Source: Candidatus Roizmanbacteria bacterium (GTDB taxonomy: Bacteria; Patescibacteriota; Microgenomatia; UBA1406; GWC2-37-13). Taken from it: DNA of 13,635 nucleotides. Location: contig JAPLYQ010000035.1 of the NCBI GenBank assembly GCA_026395475.1, forward strand, positions 1 to 13,635, written 5' to 3'. Made by a program: the position numbers and the translations under genes. Position 1 is the stretch's first letter; each line of letters begins with the position of its first letter. Below are positions 6,348 through 13,156 of this stretch, in pieces. The notes beneath the pieces are model-generated. The model saw only the letters and a list, made by a program, of their open reading frames with translations. It had not been told where the DNA came from and searched no databases.

Positions 6348-7352
6348 AGAAATCATTCCTTTTATAAACGATACCGCATTATTTCCAAGCTTCTCAGTGT
6401 TATAACCACCCTCTTGAACAATGAGTATAGGTACTTGAAGGTGAGCTATCGTCTCTGCCATCTTTTGGTAGTACTCAGTTGTAAGACTAAAAAACCCAAT
6501 TGGATCTTCTATAAACGTATCAAGTCCAAGTGCAACTACTAAATAAGTTGGGCGATATTTTTTTATGACCAATAACGCTTTTTCAAGCGTTGCTTGATAT
6601 TTTTTATCTCCTGTCTTTTCGGCAAGAGGATAATTAACATTAAATCCTTTTCCCAATCCTTCTCCTGTTTCATTCACAAAGCCCGTGTAATAAGGAAATT
6701 TAAATCTTGGATCTGCATGAATAGAAACAGTTAATACATCTTTTCTTTGATAGAAAATTTCTTGTGTTCCATTCCCATGATGTAAATCAACATCTAAAAC
6801 TGCAACTTTACCGTATGAAGAAAGATAGTTTGCTGCAATTGCAGTATTGTTGAAATAACAATATCCACCCATTAGGGAAGATGTGGCATGATGTCCTGGA
6901 GGTCGGCAAAGCGTATATCCCTTTTGAATTTTTCCTTGTTGTAATTTTTGAGCAGCAGAATAGGCAATTGATGCTGACTCAAACGCACTTTTGTAAGTGC
7001 TCGGTAAAATAGGTGTATACATGTCACTACTGAAGTTACCCATTTTGGTCATGCTATTTGTTACTCCTTGACCACGTCCCATATTAAATATACTTGGGTA
7101 GAGTGATTCATTATTTTTTAATTCACGAGAAGCCTGGGAAATAAATTTCACATAATCAACCTTATGTGTTTTAAGCAAAAGAGATTTTGGAACTGGAGAA
7201 AACGTTTTATCTATCTGAAACTTTTCACGTCTTAATGCTTTCTCAATTGTGTCAATGCGTGCCGGAACTTCAGAATGACTTGTCTGTTCTCCATTAAATA
7301 TTTCAAACTGTGGGTTGTGATCTTTTTGACTTCCTGCGGATAAAATATACAT
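6345..7352 (-). CDS. Acetylpolyamine amidohydrolase / histone-deacetylase-family zinc deacetylase
   Basis: 335 aa. The arginase/deacetylase-fold signature is complete: RPPGHHA with the general acid/base His pair at 154-155, GGYCYFNN (162-169), VAVLDVDLHHGNG with zinc ligands D189 and H191, SIHADP, the third ligand D278 (GLDTF), and QEGGY with the transition-state Tyr at 317. Length and residue spacing closely follow bacterial acetylpolyamine amidohydrolase (from memory H158/H159, D195, H197, D284, Y323), more than class I HDACs. It should remove acetyl groups from small amines such as acetylpolyamines, or from acetyl-lysine; the sequence does not decide which. It is cytoplasmic. It starts 18 nt after the GNAT gene and ends 14 nt before lysS. 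Confidence 0.88.
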   Translation of the reverse strand: MYILSAGSQKDHNPQFEIFNGEQTSHSEVPARIDTIEKALRREKFQIDKTFSPVPKSLLLKTHKVDYVKFISQASRELKNNESLYPSIFNMGRGQGVTNSMTKMGNFSSDMYTPILPSTYKSAFESASIAYSAAQKLQQGKIQKGYTLCRPPGHHATSSLMGGYCYFNNTAIAANYLSSYGKVAVLDVDLHHGNGTQEIFYQRKDVLTVSIHADPRFKFPYYTGFVNETGEGLGKGFNVNYPLAEKTGDKKYQATLEKALLVIKKYRPTYLVVALGLDTFIEDPIGFFSLTTEYYQKMAETIAHLQVPILIVQEGGYNTEKLGNNAVSFIKGMIS

Positions 7353-7370
7353 AAGTAAAAATATAAATAA

Positions 7371-8441
7371 TTAATTACTGCTAAAGCGATTTAAAATTTG
7401 TGCCGTATTTTCTTTCGAATAGGATGTATCAATCCGATCTTTTGGAATCATCCCCACAATAAAATTTCTCCAATATCTGTATGGGTCCCTAAATGCATCT
7501 CTATATCTATCTTTGTCTGGTAGTTGTGAAAATAATAGGTCACTTGGTCCGCCGCCATCTAGTACTGCAACATTTTTTCTTAACACCTGAGTTGGGTCTG
7601 TTAACCCTTCCACTCCTTCAACACCTGGAATAGTAAAACCAACCTTTCTTCCCACCACATCAGAGCGGGAGTTGGGATGCATATTAAATTCCGCCATGAT
7701 GAGGGGAGTGTGGCCTTCTTCATAGAGTGCCTTTTGTACAATTTGTGCAGTTAGTCCAACGACTGCAACGGTACTTAAGTTTTTTCCTCTTAAATCTGTG
7801 CGCGTTCCAAACTCAGTCGCTTCCACCATATATATTCCATCAAATACCAGAGCTTCTCCCATACAGGCAGATGCAAGTTGACCATTTTGGTCGCGAACAC
7901 CACTTACCCACAATGCATTATTATCTCTATATGTTTGGATAAACGCATCAATTTTTGCAGCATTCCATCCAAATGGATGCCACAGTTCCAAAAGGGTAGC
8001 CCGGTCTTTTTCACTAAAATTATTTGTCAGCGTAAATCCTGTGGGAAGCTTATTAATTTCATCAACTGGCTCGGGATATATCTTTGGCTTTTTCCAGTAG
8101 TCGTACACCGCTTCCCATTCAGGGACTTCTGAAGAATGGATATTATGTTCAAGTGTTACCAAACTGTCAGTAGTAGGTAATCCAAGTTCACTAAGTGGAA
8201 TCTTCACAGCAAACTGCGGTCCATCCTGTTCAACCTCTTGTATTGCATCTTCACTTGCCCGTGCTCGCAATACTGCTCTTCTGCGATTGTTCTCTTGAGC
8301 ATGCTGCAACACATTATTCCATTCCGCTATTATTGCACTTCCAGAAGTGAGTTGATTGTTTGCAGTAAGATAAGAACGACCAGCACTTCTGCTTTCAATA
8401 CTTCCTGCTACTCCGGTACTGGTAATTAAATTGCTTGCCAT
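7371..8441 (-). CDS. GNAT-family N-acetyltransferase
   Basis: 356 aa. The first ~85 residues are polar, Ser/Ala/Arg-rich and probably disordered. The core from about residue 140 fits a GNAT fold: a beta strand and helix leading to WVSGVRDQNGQLAS, then EFGTRTDLRGKNLSTVAV, which resembles acetyl-CoA-binding motif A (R/QxxGxG/A), then PLIMAEFNMHPNSRSDVVGRKVGF, the common ending in which Asn-Ser residues precede the helix and a KxGF strand. The acceptor is unknown. It is first in a five-gene run with a deacetylase, lysS, rdgB and serS; pairing with a deacetylase suggests but does not prove a shared acetylated substrate. Confidence 0.65.
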   Translation of the reverse strand: MASNLITSTGVAGSIESRSAGRSYLTANNQLTSGSAIIAEWNNVLQHAQENNRRRAVLRARASEDAIQEVEQDGPQFAVKIPLSELGLPTTDSLVTLEHNIHSSEVPEWEAVYDYWKKPKIYPEPVDEINKLPTGFTLTNNFSEKDRATLLELWHPFGWNAAKIDAFIQTYRDNNALWVSGVRDQNGQLASACMGEALVFDGIYMVEATEFGTRTDLRGKNLSTVAVVGLTAQIVQKALYEEGHTPLIMAEFNMHPNSRSDVVGRKVGFTIPGVEGVEGLTDPTQVLRKNVAVLDGGGPSDLLFSQLPDKDRYRDAFRDPYRYWRNFIVGMIPKDRIDTSYSKENTAQILNRFSSN

Positions 8442-8453
8442 ATATGAAGGTTA

Positions 8454-8481
8454 ATTATATGGAGGATATGGCTAATTACAA
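8454..8481 (-). promoter_or_regulatory. Promoter for the GNAT-deacetylase-lysS run
   Basis: Minus-strand TTGTAA (8481-8476), 16-nt spacer, TATAAT (8459-8454), ending 12 nt before the ATG at 8441. It is back to back with the plus-strand promoter of the ACT-domain gene. Confidence 0.5.
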
Positions 8482-8485
8482 ATAT

Positions 8486-8524
8486 TTGAATAAACTTTAC
8501 AAAATTTATATAATATGTTAAAAT
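8486..8524 (+). promoter_or_regulatory. Promoter region for the ACT-domain gene
   Basis: Two overlapping choices exist: TTGAAT (8486-8491) / 17 nt / TATAAT (8509-8514), or TTTACA (8496-8501) / 17 nt / TAAAAT (8519-8524). The second ends 7 nt before the ATG, matching the leaderless spacing of other genes in this window. Confidence 0.5.
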
Positions 8525-8531
8525 ATTAACA

Positions 8532-9170
8532 ATGATTACCATCGGCGAGCTTGTAAACCAATATCTTCGTAACCACCCCTTTATCGAACAAGCCATTGAA
8601 GAAGAGCTTATTAATTATTCTTCTCTTGCTCGACAAATCAAACCAGATATTGAAAAAGAGCTAATGAAACGCATTGAAGTTTCAGCTGTTGGCATGTCAC
8701 TACGCCGAGCTGCAAAACAAATTAAAAAAAGAAAAAATACATATCCGGTCATTCGCCCAGAAGAGCTTATCGTGCGTTCTGGAATAGTGGAATATACATT
8801 TGAAAAATCAGACACAATATCTGCATGTGTTGCTTCATTTCTTCATGCAACTGCACAAGGAAAGAAATATTTTTCAGTTGTCACTGAAGGTGTTTTTGAA
8901 GTGGCAGTTATTATGAGTGCACAATATGAGGAACAGGCAAAAGAACTATTTAAGAAAGAAAAAATAACAGCACGCCAGGAGAATATTTCCGCAGTTACAT
9001 TGCGACTTCCCACAAATAATGTGGTGGTTCCTGGGGTGTATTACCGTTTCCTTCAAAAGTTGGCATGGGAAAATATCAACATTGTAGATATTGTTTCCAC
9101 TCTTACCGAATTTACTATCCTTCTTTCAGAAGAAGAAGTGGATAGAGCTTTTAAGCTATTGAAAGAATAA
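8532..9170 (+). CDS. ACT-domain-containing protein, possible regulator
   Basis: 212 aa, beginning MITIGELVNQYL. Residues 1-75 are helical and charged (HPFIEQAIEEELINYSSLAR). From about 83 the protein looks like an ACT-type ligand-binding region: VTLRLPTNNVVVPGVYYRFLQ followed by NINIVDIVSTLTEFTILL has the beta-alpha-beta-beta-alpha-beta pattern and the Pro-Gly turn of ACT domains, which usually bind amino acids. No catalytic domain is present. I know proteins of this build as uncharacterised ACT proteins; a sensor or regulator role is inferred. The start lies 7 nt after a -10 box. Its last 20 bp overlap the 3' end of the convergent greA. Confidence 0.7.
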   Translation: MITIGELVNQYLRNHPFIEQAIEEELINYSSLARQIKPDIEKELMKRIEVSAVGMSLRRAAKQIKKRKNTYPVIRPEELIVRSGIVEYTFEKSDTISACVASFLHATAQGKKYFSVVTEGVFEVAVIMSAQYEEQAKELFKKEKITARQENISAVTLRLPTNNVVVPGVYYRFLQKLAWENINIVDIVSTLTEFTILLSEEEVDRAFKLLKE

Positions 9171-9513
9171 TATAGGGGACTTTGCCGCCTGGTGTTGTCA
9201 CTTCAACTTTGTCTCCTACCTTTTTTCCAAGAAGTGTGGAGCCAATGGGGGAAGTTGTGGAGAGTTTGCCATTCATAGGGTCACTTTCAAATTCTCCAAC
9301 GATTGAAATATATTTTTTTGCTCCATTTACATCTACCTCAACTTTTTTTCCAAGTGAAATGACTGTGTCTGAGATAGCAGTTGTAACAATTTCGGCATTG
9401 TTCAGAATGTACTGTACTTCAAGTATTCGTCCGTCAAGTTCTCCTAATTCTTCTCGAGCAGATTGGTATCCACTATTTTCTTTTAAGTCACCCATTGAGC
9501 GAGCCTTTTGCAA
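9151..9513 (-). CDS. greA: GreA-like transcript cleavage factor lacking its N-terminal ~35 residues
   Basis: 120 aa from a TTG start, against about 155-160 for GreA. It opens directly at QKARSMGDLKENSGYQSA, which corresponds to the tip of the family coiled coil (ARxxGDLxENxEY) and keeps the acidic pair that reaches into the RNA polymerase secondary channel. The second coiled-coil helix and the C-terminal FKBP-like domain (PIGSTLLGKKVGDKVEV, GGKVPYIILSI) are intact. The first helix is missing: the frame runs upstream into a TGA within 20 nt, inside a short repeat at 9520-9546, and the HAD gene ends just beyond. No Shine-Dalgarno sequence precedes the TTG. It is probably a 5'-truncated remnant; a full greA elsewhere would be expected. 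Confidence 0.8.
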   Translation of the reverse strand: MQKARSMGDLKENSGYQSAREELGELDGRILEVQYILNNAEIVTTAISDTVISLGKKVEVDVNGAKKYISIVGEFESDPMNGKLSTTSPIGSTLLGKKVGDKVEVTTPGGKVPYIILSIA

Positions 9514-9519
9514 TCGGCT

Positions 9520-9546
9520 AGATCCTTCGTTTCACTCAGGATGACA
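9520..9546. repeat. Short dispersed-type repeat with imperfect hairpin
   Basis: The sequence AGATCCTTCG..CTCAGGATGACA has an imperfect stem (ATCCT/AGGAT with flanking partial pairing). Very similar ATCCTTCG...CTCAGGATGAC strings are common as dispersed intergenic repeats in many bacterial genomes; that is from memory. It lies where the first part of greA should be. Only one copy is present in this window. Confidence 0.5.
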
Positions 9547-9556
9547 CAAGGGGGTA

Positions 9557-10159
9557 TTATATTATTTCCAATCTATGCAATTCTTCTTCCAGTTGTTTTA
9601 CATTTTCAAATTGGAGAATTTTAATTCCAAATGAGGATGCGGCGTCACAATTTGCTTTTGTATCATCAATGAAGATACACTCATCAGGTTTTGCATCGAT
9701 AATTGCAAGTGCCTTCTTAAAAAACTGAGTTGATGGTTTTATTTCTCGTAGCAGATAGGAAGGAATGACCTTAGATAAATAGGGAAGGAGTCCAGATCCT
9801 TCAATCCTATATTTAGTGAGGACCTTTCCCTCATTTGGGACAAGAGCGATTTTATATTTTTTTTCTAATTTTTCAAATAGTTCTTTCATTCCTTGATTTG
9901 GTGTAATATCTTGAATGAATGCTTCATTAAATTCGTCAACGCTTAAGTCAAGTTTATGTTTTTTGAGATATCTTCCAATAAATTGTTCATGGGAAAGTTC
10001 GCCCAACATGTAATGGGTATAGTCTTTTTCGGAATACACTCCCTCAAGTTCTTTTGGATCAAAATGACGTGTCCCAACCATATATCCTTCGGGGTTGGTA
10101 AACGTAAATTTGATGATAACTCCGCCCACATCACACAAAATCCATTTTATATTTTTCAT
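9557..10159 (-). CDS. HAD-superfamily phosphatase-like hydrolase
   Basis: 200 aa from ATG 10159, two nt after the cupin stop; an upstream in-frame ATG at 10195 would overlap the cupin and add a tail lacking family character. Motif I is ILCDVGGVII (D10), with Gly at the usual second Asp position, as in the DxGGV/DxGNV branch of subfamily IA (YihX-like). The helical cap follows (about 25-90). Lys in REIKPS (about residue 142) fits motif III, and FIDDTKANCDAA is motif IV. The C-terminal IKILQFENVKQLEEEL is typical of these enzymes. It probably dephosphorylates a small phosphorylated metabolite; the substrate is unknown. It forms a two-gene unit with the cupin. Confidence 0.85.
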   Translation of the reverse strand: MKNIKWILCDVGGVIIKFTFTNPEGYMVGTRHFDPKELEGVYSEKDYTHYMLGELSHEQFIGRYLKKHKLDLSVDEFNEAFIQDITPNQGMKELFEKLEKKYKIALVPNEGKVLTKYRIEGSGLLPYLSKVIPSYLLREIKPSTQFFKKALAIIDAKPDECIFIDDTKANCDAASSFGIKILQFENVKQLEEELHRLEII

Positions 10160-10161
10160 AG

Positions 10162-10569
10162 TTATTTTATAAGAATATGGTCCTCTTTTGTCCATCCTGG
10201 TTTGGAATATATCTCAAGCCAACATTCGTCCTCACTTTTTGCCCAGTGTACATTATTTGGTTTTACAGTATACGTATCTCCAGATTTAAGTTGGACTGTC
10301 GTATCTCCAACATGCAATTCCAATGAACCCTGAAGTATAGTATAAAGTTGGGTCATTTTATGGTGCTTATGAGGTTTGCTAACCATAATCACCTCAACGG
10401 CCTTGTCATATTCAGGGTGCTCTTCTACTGGTTCCACTTCGCAGACAAAATGTAGGCCTCTTCCATCAAGATCATACGCTTTTTTCCCTGGATATCTATC
10501 AGAAAGTAGACTTAGGATGCGTGCACTGCGATCTTTCATTGATTCATCTGTTTTATTCATATATATCAT
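10162..10569 (-). CDS. Small cupin-domain protein
   Basis: About 135 aa. The core from about residue 64 is a single cupin barrel: KPHKHHKMTQLYTILQGSLE holds the His cluster of cupin motif 1 and GSLELHVGDTTVQLKSGDTYTVKPNNVHW covers the inter-motif strands and the motif 2 Pro/His, so a metal site is likely. The N-terminal 60 residues are not recognised. Start ATG is either 10569 or 10560; the promoter places the mRNA 5' end at about 10572, so both are near-leaderless. It is followed after 2 nt by the HAD gene. Function may be sugar or metabolite isomerase/binding; the specific role is unknown. Confidence 0.75.
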   Translation of the reverse strand: MIYMNKTDESMKDRSARILSLLSDRYPGKKAYDLDGRGLHFVCEVEPVEEHPEYDKAVEVIMVSKPHKHHKMTQLYTILQGSLELHVGDTTVQLKSGDTYTVKPNNVHWAKSEDECWLEIYSKPGWTKEDHILIK

Positions 10570-10578
10570 CAAAACGGG

Positions 10579-10606
10579 ATTGTAATTGACCTTGCCGAAG
10601 TTTCAA
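10579..10606 (-). promoter_or_regulatory. Promoter for the cupin-HAD unit
   Basis: Minus-strand TTGAAA (10606-10601), 16-nt spacer, TACAAT (10584-10579), one mismatch to consensus in each box. Predicted transcription start near 10572. Confidence 0.6.
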
Positions 10607-10709
10607 AATCTATAAGTCAATTGTATCAAATCAATGTATGAACATTCCTCATGCTGGGTATTTTCGTGGGATTAGTATTTATACTTAAAAAATAATACAA
10701 TAAAAGGAT

Positions 10710-10979
10710 ATGCAGTACATATATTTAATTTTTGTCATAATCTCATTTATCTACATGGATAAGGTTAAAAAGGAAAGCAAAAAGGATGGTCTACTAGTAG
10801 GGAAAGAAAAATGGATAGTATTACTCACCGTACTATTAAGCCCAATGCTTGCGGGTGCAGTTTATTATTATGGATGGGCGAAGAAGCTGCCTATAAAAGC
10901 AAAACAAGCAAATAAATATTCCTATATTGCCTTTGGAGTTCTTGTCTGTATTTACGCAGCACGTTTTCTATTAAGGTAA
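10710..10979 (+). CDS. Small membrane protein, three predicted helices
   Basis: 89 aa. Hydrophobic segments occur at about 2-16 (YIYLIFVIISFIY), 36-58 (IVLLTVLLSPMLAGAVYYYGW) and 70-88 (YIAFGVLVCIYAARFLL), separated by Lys-rich stretches (KVKKESKKD and KKLPIKAKQANK). By the positive-inside rule these loops are probably cytoplasmic, though both cannot be if all three segments span. AAAGG stands only 2-3 nt before the ATG, close for a Shine-Dalgarno sequence. I do not recognise a family. It stands alone on the plus strand between minus-strand genes. The 130 nt upstream hold only the divergent cupin promoter and a possible 16-codon ORF (10638-10688). Confidence 0.65.
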   Translation: MQYIYLIFVIISFIYMDKVKKESKKDGLLVGKEKWIVLLTVLLSPMLAGAVYYYGWAKKLPIKAKQANKYSYIAFGVLVCIYAARFLLR

Positions 10980-10997
10980 CTAGTAACTTGAAGAATA

Positions 10998-11414
10998 TTA
11001 GGACCAGAGATCCAATTGTGAATATCCCTGTTCTCTTAACTCCACATACAAAGGAACCAATAGTGCATTCAATTGTTTCTGCAATTCTTCTCGATTACAA
11101 TCACCTCTTTGCATTTGTTGTCGTATAGCAATAATACTTTCCTCAATGCCAAGTTTATTTGTTGCAGAATCTATATCTTCCCAATATTCCAGAATACATT
11201 TCCCCATTCTTTTATCTGGATTTCTTCTTTCAAGCATTTCACGGTCGTCTTGGAGTTCCAATCTTCGATACCCTCCATGCATGTCTGCATTAAAGTTATT
11301 GAGACCCTTTTCATCTATCTCTGCCATATACATCTTTCTTCGAGCAATTTGTTGTTCCATGGTTTGCAGCTGAAGGGATGATTTATGTACAATTTGTGGG
11401 TTAAGTCGTTCCAT
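10998..11414 (-). CDS. Hypothetical protein, 138 aa, helical and charged
   Basis: I do not recognise this protein. It begins MERLNPQIVHKSSLQ and is rich in Gln, Glu, Arg and Met, with predicted long helices (residues 10-32 and 85-130) and no signal peptide or membrane segment. Cys residues occur singly at about 73 and 105. The ORF is long enough and its codon use ordinary enough to be real. It lies 81 nt downstream of the 55-codon ORF on the same strand; no good promoter was seen in that gap, so the two may be co-transcribed. Confidence 0.6.
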   Translation of the reverse strand: MERLNPQIVHKSSLQLQTMEQQIARRKMYMAEIDEKGLNNFNADMHGGYRRLELQDDREMLERRNPDKRMGKCILEYWEDIDSATNKLGIEESIIAIRQQMQRGDCNREELQKQLNALLVPLYVELREQGYSQLDLWS

Positions 11415-11495
11415 ATCTCATCTTGAGCAGGTGTTCGTTTTCTCCAAACAATATCTACCAATTAAACTTATATTATTACCATAACCATTCTATTT

Positions 11496-11663
11496 TTATT
11501 TTTTCTTACTGGTTTGTGGAGCGTTATATGTAGTCGTTTCAATTGTCCTAACTTTTGGGCCCGCTTCTCCATTGGGTAACTGGTCTTGACGTTCAACAAC
11601 TGTTGTATGTTTGACTGGGGTTGGTGCGGGCTTAATAAATTCGGGGAATCCTGTTTCTGACAT
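11496..11663 (-). CDS. Hypothetical small protein, 55 aa
   Basis: The ORF runs from ATG 11663 to TAA 11496-11498. It begins MSETGFPEFIKPAPTP, is Pro/Thr-rich and ends in a Lys-rich tail (TSKKK), so it is probably unstructured. There is no membrane segment and no family I recognise. It fills most of an otherwise empty 375-nt gap (11415-11789), has a plausible promoter just upstream, and lies in line with the neighbouring minus-strand genes. Coding status is likely but not certain at this length. Confidence 0.5.
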   Translation of the reverse strand: MSETGFPEFIKPAPTPVKHTTVVERQDQLPNGEAGPKVRTIETTTYNAPQTSKKK

Positions 11664-11668
11664 AGTTT

Positions 11669-11697
11669 ACGATACTATTATCATCACTGTTTTGCAA
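11669..11697 (-). promoter_or_regulatory. Possible promoter of the 55-aa gene
   Basis: Minus-strand TTGCAA (11697-11692), 17-nt spacer, TATCGT (11674-11669), 5 nt before the ATG. The boxes are imperfect and support is modest. Confidence 0.3.
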
Positions 11698-11752
11698 GTC
11701 TACTAAAGATTTAAATATGGTGAATATGAGACAACTAATTTGTGGAAATGTC

Positions 11753-11773
11753 AAAAGACACTGAAATTGTCTT
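11753..11773 (-). terminator. Weak terminator after the 148-aa gene
   Basis: On the minus strand AAGACA (11773-11768) pairs with TGTCTT (11760-11755) around a 7-nt loop, 16 nt after the stop of the gene ending at 11790. The U tract is short, so termination efficiency is doubtful. Confidence 0.35.
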
Positions 11774-11789
11774 ATAAAGAAGAGTACTT

Positions 11790-12236
11790 TCAGCTTTTTG
11801 CGGATATTTTTTTCATGAAGTGTTCGTGTGCAAGATTCCTTATACTTTCCGGTCCCTCAATATCAATAAGTTCCTTCATTCTTTTCCCCAATCTTCCCAT
11901 GAGCTTCACATAATCTTCATATTCCGCAGTGTTTTCTTCAGGAATCCCAACAATGTTTTCTCTTTTTGCTTGATATGAGGCAACAGCGGCAAGATTTGGC
12001 CCACTATAGAAATCATATGATTGGTAAAATTCCGTCCTAAATTCCTCATAACCAGGGATTCCTCTTTCTAGATTTCTTTCGTTAGCTGCTTTGTTGAATT
12101 CAATTTCTCTCCGATAAGGCATTCCGATAGTTAGCATATATAAAGATGGAGAAAGATGCTTGCGTTCAAGAGAATCGGCAATCCTTAGGATATTTCCTCT
12201 TGCTCTTTCGATGAGGGTAGAATGTATTTCAGTCAT
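11790..12236 (-). CDS. Hypothetical protein, 148 aa
   Basis: I do not recognise this protein. It starts MTEIHSTLIERARGNILRIA and appears mostly alpha-helical and soluble, with an acidic middle (GIPEENTAEYEDY) and a basic C-terminus (FMKKISAKS). No catalytic motif is evident. The ATG is 5 nt after the stop of the 82-aa gene, so the two form a unit transcribed from the promoter at 12498-12526, and the proteins may act together. A weak hairpin follows the stop. Confidence 0.65.
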   Translation of the reverse strand: MTEIHSTLIERARGNILRIADSLERKHLSPSLYMLTIGMPYRREIEFNKAANERNLERGIPGYEEFRTEFYQSYDFYSGPNLAAVASYQAKRENIVGIPEENTAEYEDYVKLMGRLGKRMKELIDIEGPESIRNLAHEHFMKKISAKS

Positions 12237-12241
12237 ATCAC

Positions 12242-12490
12242 TTAAGGGAATAGCGCTCTAAGTCCAAGAAATCCAACTCCGATAATAAGTCCTGCAGCTG
12301 CATTCCCCCTCATATAATCATGACGTTGTTCCTGAGTTACATGGGTATGGTATGCACCTTTCCAATCTGTCCCTTTATGTTTTAAGACATCAACTGTAGC
12401 TAATCCTGCGCTGACAGCTTGAGTTGTTTTGTGGCCAAGCCACATTGTATATGGGGCGTCTGTATATGGTGTACCTGTTTTATTTTCCAT
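12242..12490 (-). CDS. Hypothetical small protein with C-terminal membrane segment, 82 aa
   Basis: It begins MENKTGTPYTDAPYTMW; the first 60 residues are polar, with several His and Thr. Residues about 62-81 (GNAAAGLIIGVGFLGLRALF) are Gly/Ala-rich and hydrophobic and could form one membrane helix, giving a tail-anchored protein. No family is recognised. A strong promoter ends 7 nt before the ATG, so the message is probably leaderless. It is the first gene of a pair with the 148-aa gene, 5 nt apart. Confidence 0.65.
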   Translation of the reverse strand: MENKTGTPYTDAPYTMWLGHKTTQAVSAGLATVDVLKHKGTDWKGAYHTHVTQEQRHDYMRGNAAAGLIIGVGFLGLRALFP

Positions 12491-12497
12491 AGCCTAT

Positions 12498-12526
12498 AGT
12501 ATAACATAGACTCAAACAATTTTCAA
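12498..12526 (-). promoter_or_regulatory. Promoter of the 82/148-aa gene pair (leaderless)
   Basis: Minus-strand TTGAAA (12526-12521), 17-nt spacer, TATACT (12503-12498), then 7 nt to the ATG at 12490. This is the cleanest leaderless arrangement in the window. I see no gene in 12527-12683. Confidence 0.65.
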
Positions 12527-12683
12527 ATTGAAACGGATCTGTAATGAGAGGGGTAGCCTTGATATAACCGATCTTCTTTAATGTTGCAAGGCCTGGAACG
12601 ATGTTAGAACTTACCTGAACATAAATAGACCCTTAATAGAATGCATCTGCAAATTAACGGAGGATTTTTCTTTCTATTCGGAT

Positions 12684-13004
12684 TTAGTCTTTAAGAAATG
12701 AAATAAGCTTCTTGATTTCTTCCATATGTTTTTGTATTGTTGATTGATCACGAAAATTTTTTGAGTAATTAGCTAACCAAGGGACTGTTAAAAGTAGGGA
12801 TTCTTTAGTTGGATTAGTAATATCTCCTCCTGTTTCTTCGAAAGCCTTGCTAACAATCGTAATGCAATAGTCTGTTATTATTCCTTTATCTGAACCCATT
12901 TCTGCTTGTTCAGAATGAGCTATACAAAAGCATCTAATAATTGCATCTTTTACCATTGTGGGTGTTACTTCCTTGTCTGTATCAACTTCATAGATAATAG
13001 CCAT
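12684..13004 (-). CDS. Hypothetical protein, 106 aa
   Basis: I choose ATG 13004 (MAIIYEVDTDKEVTP). The longer frame would use a TTG that lies in the -35 box of the apparent promoter and adds a hydrophobic stretch, so it is unlikely. The protein is soluble and probably helical, with two Cys close together (RCFCIAHSEQ) and a Lys-rich C-terminus (IKKLISFLKD). No family is recognised. The ATG is 7 nt after the -10 box. It is a single-gene unit. Confidence 0.6.
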   Translation of the reverse strand: MAIIYEVDTDKEVTPTMVKDAIIRCFCIAHSEQAEMGSDKGIITDYCITIVSKAFEETGGDITNPTKESLLLTVPWLANYSKNFRDQSTIQKHMEEIKKLISFLKD

Positions 13005-13011
13005 ATTCTTG

Positions 13012-13040
13012 AGTATATAGAAGTTAAGTAGAAGAATCAA
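13012..13040 (-). promoter_or_regulatory. Promoter of the 106-aa gene (leaderless)
   Basis: Minus-strand TTGATT (13040-13035), 17-nt spacer, TATACT (13017-13012), then 7 nt to the ATG at 13004. It fixes the start choice of the gene. Confidence 0.55.
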
Positions 13041-13141
13041 TTATCAAAAAAACTTTCTCATTCATTTAATTTAAACATTTTTTGATATTTGGTTTACTGA
13101 ACTAAATATAGAAAATAAATATAATAAAACGCCGCAATTAG

Positions 13142-13147
13142 TATAAT
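13142..13147 (+). promoter_or_regulatory. -10 box of the 113-aa gene
   Basis: A perfect TATAAT ending 9 nt before the ATG at 13157. The sequence upstream is very AT-rich and I find no convincing -35 box. Confidence 0.4.
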
Positions 13148-13156
13148 TAAATTATT

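Noticed and set aside
10160..10195. A 12-residue longer start for the HAD protein.
   Set aside because: It would overlap the cupin stop by 34 nt, and the ATG at 10159 places the nucleophile Asp at the usual distance from the N-terminus.
10638..10688. A 16-codon plus-strand ORF (MNIPHAGYFRG...) before the small membrane protein gene, considered as another leader peptide.
   Set aside because: No competing hairpins or terminator lie between it and the next gene, and its codons show no bias.
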